NCBI GenBank assembly: GCA_963082975.1
Contig: OY720344.1
Span: forward strand, 93,439,228 to 93,503,227
Origin: Labia minor
Lineage: Eukaryota > Arthropoda > Insecta > Dermaptera > Spongiphoridae
Direction of reading: 5' to 3'
Length of the DNA: 64,000 nucleotides
Shown here: positions 1 through 11,000 of the stretch, piece after piece
Layout of the letters: every line of letters begins with the position of its first letter
Numbering within the stretch: the first letter of the stretch is position 1
Made by a program: the position numbers and the translations under genes
Notes under the pieces: generated by a model
The model's input: only the letters and a program-made list of their open reading frames with translations
Told to the model about the DNA's origin: nothing
Database searches by the model: none

Positions 1-3000
1 ATTATAATAGTGATTTTTATTTTAATTCCTTTGCAAGAGCTGGAACTTAAACTCCAGATAGCATTGCATCTTCATTGGAAGGTAATGTCTTTAAAATTTT
101 TTGGATTAAATCTTTTTATTTTCACAATTGAATTGTTGACTCTTCTAATTATCATTAAAAATATTTATATTATACCATTTATTATTACCAGTAAAAATAT
201 GCAAATATACAAAGAAATAGTTATTTCTTCATTATTCTTTAAGATTTTGTTGAGGAAATCAATTATTTATGTACTAATTCTTAAAAAATAATATTAGTCC
301 CTAGGATTTAGTTTATTAAATATATTAATGATATCCACACACATAAAACTATAGATTTAAACTTTAATTTATTATATATATATATATATAATAATAATAA
401 TTAAAAAAATAATTATAGTATAGTGGAGAAAGAGAGCATAGGAAGAGAAAATGGAATAAACCCCCCCCTGCTCTGTTGTATTTCCCTTTGAATATAAATC
501 CATCGCTTTTCCGTTCTTTTTCTCCACACTTCTCTTCTGACGTTCATTTATTTTCCTTCCCCTTCCCTTAAAACCACCCTCGCATACAGGAAGGATCAGA
601 CTGATTTAATTTCTCCCTAACTCTCCTTGCTCACACTCTTTATTTTAAGTTCTCTTTTTTTTCTCCCCTTAATATATATATATATAAAAGCACTCTAAAA
701 TTAATTAAAAAATACATAGAAAGAATATTTTTTTTATTTATAATGTTGTTAAAGATAAATAGATTCCGAATTCAGAAATAACTATAAAGATGGAAGATAT
801 TTATTTTATTAAACAATATAAAATCAATTAAAATTATTCTTTGAAATTTTTTTTTTGTGCCTAAATTTATTTCATCTTTAATTCAAATCTATTTGGTTTA
901 TAATATATATTATACATATAATAACAATATGTGTAAATACTGTGCCTGTTTTTTAAGAAAAAATTTGAGGTGATAACTTTGAGTTGGTCAAATTGGATGT
1001 TAAATAACAATTTGTAATCTAGATTCATATGTTTAAAATGTTTTGGAATTTATTATTAACCAAATTTTTAAGCATATCTATTTAATATTTATAAGATTAA
1101 ATTTAATTTTCAACATAAAAAACACAAATCTTCTATTTTTTAATTTTAAACATAAAATATAATAACTCCTTCACTGAGTCTTCAGAGGCTACTGTATGAT
1201 TTCATTCTGATAAAAAATTTTACTTTTCATTTTTTGATATGGGGATTCGTTAGAAAGAGAGAAAGAGAGACGATTATTTGTCGCAGAATCTATATACATA
1301 TTTATCTACACACACACACACATGTCACTTTACTATATTCTCAGCAGTTTTCAAGGCCATGCGATAAACAAGCCATTTAAGATTCTCACATCAGTTAGAA
1401 TTATATAGAAGTGATATAGATAAATGGAGACAAGATATAAGCTGTTTTACACGATTGTTGTTTGTGCTTTTCTAAATTAAATAATAGTTTTAATTTTTAT
1501 TTAAATTTTCTAAAAAATATTTCTTTCGAAAAACAATCCATCTTTAATAGGTTAATTCCACAATGACATATTCTTCTATAGATTGTGTTAATTCAATGGA
1601 ATTGTTAAAATTTAATTAATGATGAAAAACAGAATACATATTTTAAGGTAATTATTATAAAACTTAAGCAATCATCTATCAATTTTTTATATTTAATTAT
1701 TTAATTATAATATTTTATGATATTTTTCATTCTAATTCTCAAATTAAAAAAATAAAAAAACCTGTACTTACGGCTACAGGTATTAAGATTGTCTCTATTT
1801 CTAAATAAACACAACTCTTATTTCTTTTTTCTAGCTAAAAAATACTATAATCATATATATTTATTAATTTACTATATTATACTATATTAAATATATTATA
1901 TATTTAAAAGTTTATAAATATGAACGATCAATATAGATTGAAATTATTAATAAAATTAATTAAAAATATATCAAGAAAAGTTTTTCTAGAAAACTATTTG
2001 ATCAACCGCTACATCTATCAGAACTCGTCGTTTTGCAGCAACCACATTTCTCCAAACGTCCCTAACCTACCCCTCCCCCAATTAAAAGGAGGGAATCCAG
2101 GAACACACCAGCTGATAGGAATGACCGCCAAAGGCAAAATTCTCAGAATTTCCTAAACTCAATTGTTAAATGTGAGTCATATTTATTTTATGCATTTAAT
2201 GTCAATTGAGTATTTAAATTAGATGGAGATTAGTTAATGTTGGTACACTGAATTTTAATCCCCTATTCCTAAATGATCATTCATTTTTGCTATCAGAATT
2301 AAAAATTTTATGAATATTTAAATTGAATTGGATTTTATTTTTTTATATTATTAAGCATTGATAACTAAAAATGAAAAAAAATATTTTTTTATTTAAATTA
2401 AATTAAATATAAATATCGAAAAATCATTATTAATTTTATAACAGAAAATTAAATTTATATAAACTTTATTAATACCAACAAAAACAATATTGTTAAGAGA
2501 GTAACAAGAAAATTTTAAATTAAAGTTTTGTATCTCTCACTCTAGTCCTTCTTAACTTAATTATATTTAATTACGATTTTGGGTAAAATAAAATTGGCTT
2601 AACAGATTGTTAAGCTTATTATAAAACAGGAGTTCAATAAGTAATTACAATAATGGAGTTGAAAAGGGACAGAAGAAAGATAGATTTTCTAATTGGAAAT
2701 AACTGAACCATTTTGGGTGAAATATTATTTCATATATTGTATACCTAAATTGAAAGTTAAATAAATATTATTGTGTATTTTATTTTATGTTTATATTCTT
2801 TGTAAAATCCAAGATTTCATCTGTAATAGCTGTTTTAGTCATTGAACCGAGACGAACGTTTCTAGGCGTTGAAGTGAATGTCATTTTATCTCTGTTAAAT
2901 GTATTGATATTAAATTTGAATTATGCCTTCTAATGATAAGATTTTGTTTTAAATTAGTGATGACTTACTAATCTTTGAAAAAAAATTTCAATGAAACAAT

Positions 3001-3645
3001 GTAATTTTTTAATTACTTTAAAATTAATTAATAAAAAGGTATTATTATCAATGATTTATTTAAATCATTATGTAGTCTTGCGTCTATCAAATGAATGCTT
3101 TTATGTTCTTTAATTTAATTGTTTTAATTTTTTAACTATAATTTTCTTATTTTAGGCAACTATTTTTAATCTATCTCATTGGAGCTACTGAACCATTTAT
3201 AAAGAAAGGGATACATATCTAATATGTACCTTTAATTGTCCCTTTTTTGGCCTATAAATACTATTACAATTTATAAATTATACATATTGTATGTAATTAT
3301 TCAGTAATATATAATTGTTGTTTCACAAGAAACTATTGATCATTTAATCATAAATATATAGTAGTTATAATGTACAAAAATTATCTAATTATCAAATTCA
3401 ATAGATTTCTATAAATTATACTATAAAAACATTTTTGTAAATTTTGTTTAAACATCTGTGTAACTTTTAGTAATATATATACTTTGAAAAGGAACTGATA
3501 AAAATAAATTTTAATCTCTCATAGAGGGGAATATTGGAGAATATGAGTTAAATTTAATTGTTTTTCTCTTTTTTTAATCAGTAATTGTGTAGCATTACTA
3601 CTGAAATGATATCTTAACTTTTTAAATGAAATGATATCGTTACAG
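1..3645. other. Non-coding region upstream of OATP
   Basis: AT-rich sequence with no recognisable coding exon. It holds short TA runs (about 370-391 and 672-686), a CA run near 1310-1321, a C-run near 461-468 and a pyrimidine-rich patch around 480-660. Open frames here, such as 1920-2156, resemble no protein I know. Untranslated first exons or the promoter of the downstream transporter probably lie here, but I cannot place them. Confidence 0.6.
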
Positions 3646-3707
3646 ATTGTCATATAAATGTCAACGGTGAATATTCTATCATGGAAGAATTCTTATCTGA
3701 TGATAAG
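3646..3707 (+). CDS. OATP exon 1 (start codon exon)
   Basis: Nine codons (MEEFLSDDK) before a GTAAAA donor at 3708, in phase 0 with exon 2. A TTACAG acceptor-like site ends at 3645, so the exon may begin at 3646 after a 5' UTR intron; coding begins at 3681. The in-frame TAA at 3654 rules out an upstream extension. It is the least certain exon because it is short and not conserved. Confidence 0.7.
3658..3707 (+). promoter_or_regulatory. Possible overlapping upstream ORF
   Basis: An ATG at 3658 lies 23 bases before the transporter ATG in another frame. It stays open to the exon end and, after splicing to 4090, meets a TAA within eight codons. If transcription includes 3658, scanning ribosomes would meet this start first, which could lower transporter translation. 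This is inference only. Confidence 0.3.
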
Positions 3708-6700
3708 GTAAAAATGATTCATATAAATATTTAAATATTTTTAATTACTTTTATTTAGTGCATATAATAAACATGTTTCACTTAAATTAAAAAACAAATC
3801 AGAATTAAATATTAAAAATTCCTAGATAGATAAAAATAGAATACACATAATGACATAAAAATTAAATTAATTACTAATAATCTAATGATAGAGCCTGCAC
3901 CCAAGGTAATTAATTTAGATTACGTTTTAATAGTAAAAATAGGTGAAATATACTATATATTAGAAAATTATTGGTTAACTACTATACGACCATTTTCACA
4001 AAATTTTCTTTATATATTGGATGTGTGTTGTATATAATTAATTACAAAAGTAAATATTTTAATTCTTATATTTTTTTTTCTTAATTTAGGTTTCTGAATC
4101 TGATTTTCCATTAACAGAAGAGACTCGTTGTGGTTTTGGTAACTTTTTTCTATTTTCTTTTTTACAAAAGTATGCCAACAAGAAAATTTACATTTTTCTT
4201 TATGGATTTGTTGGTTTATTATTCAACGCAAGCTTCACGTATTTCAATGGAATCATCACAACGATTGAAAAGAGATTTCGAATTCACAGTGAAACGATTG
4301 GTAAATTTTTATTATTAGCAAATTGTATAATTTTAAATACATACAATGAAAATATATGAAGAACTTGTTAACGCATGTTGATGTAAAATAATTCTCTTTA
4401 CAAAAGTGAATTAAATAAATAATTATATTTAAGTGATTTCTCTTCTTCACTCTGAATGTCAATCAAAAAGAAATTATTTTTTGTTTAAATTATTTTCGAC
4501 CTAGTGAAATAATTAATTAATGATAATTTTTCTCAGGTTATAAATTTCATCTATCTAAATTTAAAATTAAAAAATAATATTAGTAAATATATAGATAGAT
4601 TAACCCTATACACTTTATGTATAATACCTAGATATTTTAAAAATGTATTTTTTATTTCTTTATCTATTATGTTTCAAGTTGTATATTCTTCTTAAATTTA
4701 AAAATTAAGGAAATGTTAAAAAATCAATGCCTCTTTTAGGGTTTTCTCTCCCATATACTAATTATATTCTCCCAAGATTTACTAGATAAAAAGATATAAA
4801 CATTATTAAAACTACTGTACTTTATTTTATTTATTTAATAGGTTTGATTTCATTGGGAAATAACGTGATCCAAGTTTTAACTTCTGTAATATTATCGCAT
4901 TATGCTGCACGAGGCCATCGTCCGAGATGGATGGCTGCTGGAATCTGTGCTGTTGGAATTCAATGCTTCTTAGAGTCGTTGCCCCATTTGATTTATGGCC
5001 CAGGAGATGATGTTCTCTCACTTACTTACGAATATGAGGGTTCTTTTATCTTTTATATAGGTAAATATTATCTTGATCAATTTTTACAAAAAAAACAAAC
5101 AAAACATTTAATTCTCTCTAGTTTAAGACAGGTAGATATTAAAATATAAAATACTCTTTGAATTAGATTAAATGTGAATTAATTATAAATTAATTAAATT
5201 ATACTTTTATTTTTAAAAAGAACTCCTTTTAAAATATTCCTCAATCCTCTCCTCATTCGTTTTTTCAGACTTATCATAGTTAGAAAACTAAAAGAAGAGA
5301 CTATAAAGAAATAATAGTACATTCAGCCTAAATGTTGTTCTATTCTCACACCTAAGTAAACAAAATAATTAATATTTTAGTATATTATATTATCAATATC
5401 AATATATATATATATATATTTAAATAATTTAAAAATTTAATTTTTTTTTGCTAAAGTTAACTAATAATGCATATTTATAAAAGATAAAGTGAACTTATTC
5501 AATTTTAACAAATGTTTTGATATTCGATTTACATTTATGTTTTCATTCATATTTTAGAAGGTGAGGATGAACTGTGCAAAAGAGGGATGGAAGAGGGTGT
5601 GCATTGTGATCAGGAGAATGCTCATTTGGTTCCTATTATAATTCTCTTCGTAGCTAAATGTATATCCGGAATGGGTAGTTCACTTTATTACTCAATTGGA
5701 ATTGCCTACCTCGATGATAATATAAAGAAATCTAAAACACCTAATTTAATTAGTAAGTGGCAAATATGAATAAGAATATTTTGTTTTGGGTGATAAAACA
5801 TCAAAAAAATCATTCAATAGTTTTAAAAATAAATAAAAATTATATAAAAAAATATTTCTTCCAGGTATTACATTTTTCTTAAACATGTTGGGTCCAGCAC
5901 TTGGCTATGCTCTCTCTTCTATCTGTCTGAGAATTTTTATTTCTCCCTCATTACATCCAGCAATTTCTTTGAAAGATCCCAAATGGCTTGGGGCCTGGTG
6001 GTTAGGTCGGTATTTCTTGAATCTACAACTTTAATTTATCAAGAATGTATCATACGTTGTATTGATATTCAAGGTTGGATTATCATTGGTATTTTTCTTT
6101 TTATCCTTGGAGGACTTTTATCACTCTTCCCAAAGAATTTACCAGAAATTGCATTCCAAAAAATGATGCATTATCAAGATAGGATAAAAATGAACAATTC
6201 AAAAGAAATAGCTTCAGCTTCCTTTCCAGGTAAATATTGAACAACTATAAATTTAATATTTAGATATTTTATTTGTTTTTTTATTATAATTATTTAAGTT
6301 ATTTTAAGAAGACTTCGACAAGGGTGCGCAATGGCTCCAACCCTTTTTAAAATTTATTTAGAAAGAGCACTTACATCATGGAGATCCAAATGTGTGGGTC
6401 TGGGTGTCCCAATAGATAATGAAATTCTTTATACATTAATGTTTGCCCACGACCAAGTAATTATTACTGGAGAAAAAGTTAGTGCAGTACTACATGTTAA
6501 AAAAACTAAAAGAGGAATATGATAAATGGGGCTTAAATATAAATTTTGATAAAACGGAATACCTGAAGGTGGCTAATGAAGAGAAAGAGAATCTGAACAT
6601 CGATGGGAGGGTAGTCAAGGGATGTAATTCCTTCAAATACCTCAGACTGATCCTGGCATCCAATGCAAAGAGCTTAGAAGATATCAATAATAAAATAGGA

Positions 6701-8046
6701 CAGGGGAAAAGAGCAATAAAACAACTTAATTCAGTTCTCTGGAATGATGAGTTAAATCGGAACACTAAAAAAACTATATACCACACAATCGTGGAGAGTA
6801 TAACGACCTATGGTGCTGAGACGTGGGAGATTAATAAGAGGGAATCTCACAAAGACTGCTTGCGGTGGAGATGGTGACGGAGCTGCTTAATATCGAGGCT
6901 CGACCACGTAAGGAACGATAAAATAAAAGAAATAATGGGTATAGAGGAAGATATCATTAGCAAAATTGAAACCAAGCGATTGCGGTGGTATGGCATTCTG
7001 ATGAAGATGAATGACAGTCGATGGCCGAAACGAGTGTGGCAATGGGTTCCTGTTGAGAAAAGAAAGCGCGGACGACCCTCAAGAACCTGGCATCAGGACG
7101 TGCTCAGTGCGATGAATGCCTAGGGACTTAAGGAGGGAGATTGGAATGATAGGACGAGGTGGAGAGCGGGATGCGATAGGCGGAGTCATCCGTAGAAGTC
7201 GCATATATATATTTTAAGAAAACTCTTTTAGATCTTAATAAAAATCTTTTAAAAAGATACTTGAAAAATGTTTTTGTATTTAATATAATTATTTTTAGAA
7301 ACTAAAAAAATGAAGTTATAGATAAATTAACCAAATAAAATATTTAAAATAATGATATCATATGAGATGAGATAAATATTTTAATTTTCTGTCAATAGAT
7401 TTTATAAATTAATTAATAGGTATATTAGAAATTTTATTCATAAAACATTACAAGAAGTATTTTAAATTCTTATTAATTTTACACACTATTTAACGTATAA
7501 TTTACTTTTATTATAATATTATATATATTCTCTTCTAATAAATAAAGTGCTAGTATCAAAAACTTTTACGATTCTAAATGAGGGTGCAATGACACTTGGC
7601 ATAGTTTCTCCTTTTGATAGTTGAACTAGATGCGATAGCAGGAATACCATTTTCAAGAGGCCATTGATATTTTTATTTATCTATTTCACTTCCTTAATTT
7701 CATTGGTTTTCAAGTTTATATCAATTCTTTCAATTTAATTTTGCATTCCTTCTCCCTATAAATCTCATCACCATTCTAGGATAAACAATTATAATCATTA
7801 ATATTAATTAATCTTTTTTTATTATTCTGATTTCATTGTTATATTTTTATCATTAATTAATATAGATTTTATATAATAATTATACAAATAATTTATTAAA
7901 ATTATATTAATTCACCGCTTCCTTTCTATATTTCTTATATCTAAATTATAAATTTATAGATCATCTTAAAAGAGTTTAATGAGGTTCAAATTCAAAACTA
8001 TTTTATAATTGATTTATTAATTTTAAAATAATATTTTTCATTTGTG

Positions 8047-8088
<42 letters not shown>

Positions 8089-11000
8089 GAATAGAAAATT
8101 AAAAACAAGTAATCCAATTTAATTCAAATATCATTACATTTTAGTAAAATTGAATAATTTTTATTTCAGATTTGTTATCAACATTAAAACGACTTAGTAG
8201 AAATCCAATATTTATGTTTAATGTTTTTTCCAATGTCTGTTACCATATTGGATGGAATCCTTATTCAACTTTTATGCCGAAATACATTGAAACTCAATAT
8301 AAAATATCATCAAGTATGGCTTCTTTTTACACAGGTACCTATTAAGTATGTTTTAAAAATAATTATTTGTTTCTTTTTCTGAATTTTTCTAGTCTTAATA
8401 TGTATTATATATTATATTAATATGTATTATAATTTTTTAAACTTTTACAACTATTCAAAAATATAATTCTAGTATAATTTCAGTGCTATCTTCAAAACCT
8501 CACATCCAAGGATTTGGATTTAATCTGTTTTCCTATTGTAGGTGTATTCACTTGAGAATAAAGCTTTGATAATAATTAGAAATTAATAAGCGAAAGATAG
8601 AAACTGGCTGGACATATAACTTTGTGCGTACCCAAGGAATTATCTTATATATACATTAGAGAGTTTGAAAGTATATACATTATACAAATATTCTATAAGC
8701 CACCTTGGGTACAAAATAATTATTTAACGATGTTATAATGACCTAGTAGATTTACTTAGTTTTCTTTAAGAATGAATATTATAGGTATTTTTTTACTTTT
8801 ATAAAATACCAAAATTTATAGCCTATGTTCAAATAGGTATATAAGAATATTGTGATGTAATTTCATAGTAATCGGTTCAGTCAATTTTGAGCCCTATAAT
8901 ATCACAATTTTCCAGTCATGACAGACATGAAAATTTTCAGTCACTTTTGGATTCTAGAGGTCATGAAACGTGAAAAATGTTTAAATTCTGTCAGTTTGTA
9001 GTAAAAAGTTATTTATATATATATATATATATATAGATATATTTTATCGAACTTTTCTCATAATTTATAGAATTGTTTTATCTAAATCACTAAAATTGAT
9101 TTTTTATCAATGAAACAATAACATTTAACCAATCCGTGACGAAACCAAACTTCAATATTTTCTGCAAATTGGTGAAAAAATCAATGAAAATGAAATGAAA
9201 TTCAATACAAAAAATATATTAGCAAACTTGGAACTTAATAAAATAAAATAGCACACGAATGTTAACCAGACCGAAAGTGTTGAGAACAATATAAGGACTG
9301 ATAAAAGAGATCGAATAAAGGGTATTTGAATTCAATTTACTTAAATTAATTAAATAATGGCTTCAAATTCAAAAGAATAAATTCAAAACCCTGAATTGTT
9401 ATAAATTCTAAAATCTTATGTATTGTAATAAGTTTTCTTTTAATATTCTTAATATAAACTTTACATTTATTATCAATAATAATTATATTATTTTCTAAAT
9501 GCATGAAATTAGATTTTTAATAATAAAAACGAAAAATTTTACTTTTATTTTATTATTTATTTATGTTGAAGATAATACTTATATGTATAGTATTTTAAAA
9601 GATTATTCTTTCTTTTACAGGATTTGTAGGTTTGGGGGTTTCAGCTTTTGGCCTACTTCTAAGTGGATGGTTAATTACAAAATATAAACTCTCTGCTAGG
9701 AAATTGGCTGCCTGGAATGTAATCGTCAGTTTTATCTCTGTCTTGGGTTTATTCTCTTACATATTTCTCGGTTGCACTCAAAGTACAAGTGATTTAATTA
9801 CAAATAATTATACGTGAGTGTTAAATTATTAAAATTATAAAATCAATAGCATTTATTTTATAATAATATTTGATAGAATAGAAATAAATCAAGATTGCAA
9901 TGTTGGATGCAAATGTGACTATACGAAATACACTCCTGTATGTTCCATGAATAAGCAGGAAACAACGGTGACCTCGTTTTTTATCTCACCTTGTCATGCT
10001 GGTTGTACAGAATTTGAAATTATCGACGAGATTAAAGTTAGTCAACTCACTTATCTTCATAGAACTTATTAATATCATATCTCACATTAAAATCAAACAA
10101 ACGGATACTAATCGATTTTTATTAATTTTAACTCAATACCCCTATATAAATATAAAATATATACAATAGCTAATTATATGAATCAATAAATTTATTATAT
10201 ATTTGAATTTCTATTAGTAAAACAAATTTAATTTACTGTTAAATTAAATAAATGTTAAATTATTTATTTCAAAATAATAAAAATAGAGAAAATAAAAAAA
10301 ATAATTCTTATATTTTACAATACTATAAATTATTCTAAAATTTGAAAAAAGGAAAATATTGATATCTAGTAAATAATTTATTTCAGTGAAAAAATATTAT
10401 ATAATTATTTAGATATATAAAATATATAATTGACTGCTCTTTATTTCACATGCCTCTCATGGTATAATTTATTATGGAATGTTTATTTTAATAAATTATA
10501 CTGTTAAATTTAGTTGATGAATGATAAACAAAAAATACATAAAAAAAACAAATCTTATAATTTTTTTAACTTTTTCGATATAATAGTAAAATAAACTTTT
10601 TATATTAATATATAAACGTCAAGTTAAAAAAAAAAAAAAAACTATTATATAAGCCCCAAATTTTCAATCCAAATGATTTTTTTTAAATACTATATATAAT
10701 TAAATAAAAAGAACAAATGATCATTAAAATTAAACCTTCTAAACAGAGAGGTAACTGGATTGTTATACACATATTTAATATTATTTTAAATATTATAATT
10801 AATATAATAATAAATAATTAGCATATAATTTTATATTTTTTTTTAAATTATCCATAACATAAATGAATACCATTCGTATATTTCCTATTGAATAAAAATA
10901 TGGGAAAATGTAACTTTTTAACATGAATTGACAAATAACTAATGTTGTTGTTTAGAATTTGGATGTATAACTTTAAATAATTGATTATTCTTAAATAAGA

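Larger units (their letters stand above)
6230..8169 (+). other. OATP intron 6, enlarged by a LINE insertion
   Basis: The longest intron, 1940 bp. About 900 bp of it is an RTE-like LINE fragment (6311-7209). The rest is AT-rich and includes a long TA dinucleotide tract near the acceptor. The LINE is in sense orientation, so its remains appear in the pre-mRNA. Confidence 0.85.

Noticed and set aside
10-291. 93-codon open frame at the left edge
   Set aside because: AT-rich, isoleucine- and leucine-dominated translation with no motif; expected by chance in such DNA.
5983-6240. 85-codon frame spanning OATP exons 5-6
   Set aside because: It reads through the 68-bp intron 5. Splicing at 6005/6074 restores the OATP signature, so reading the intron as coding is not needed.
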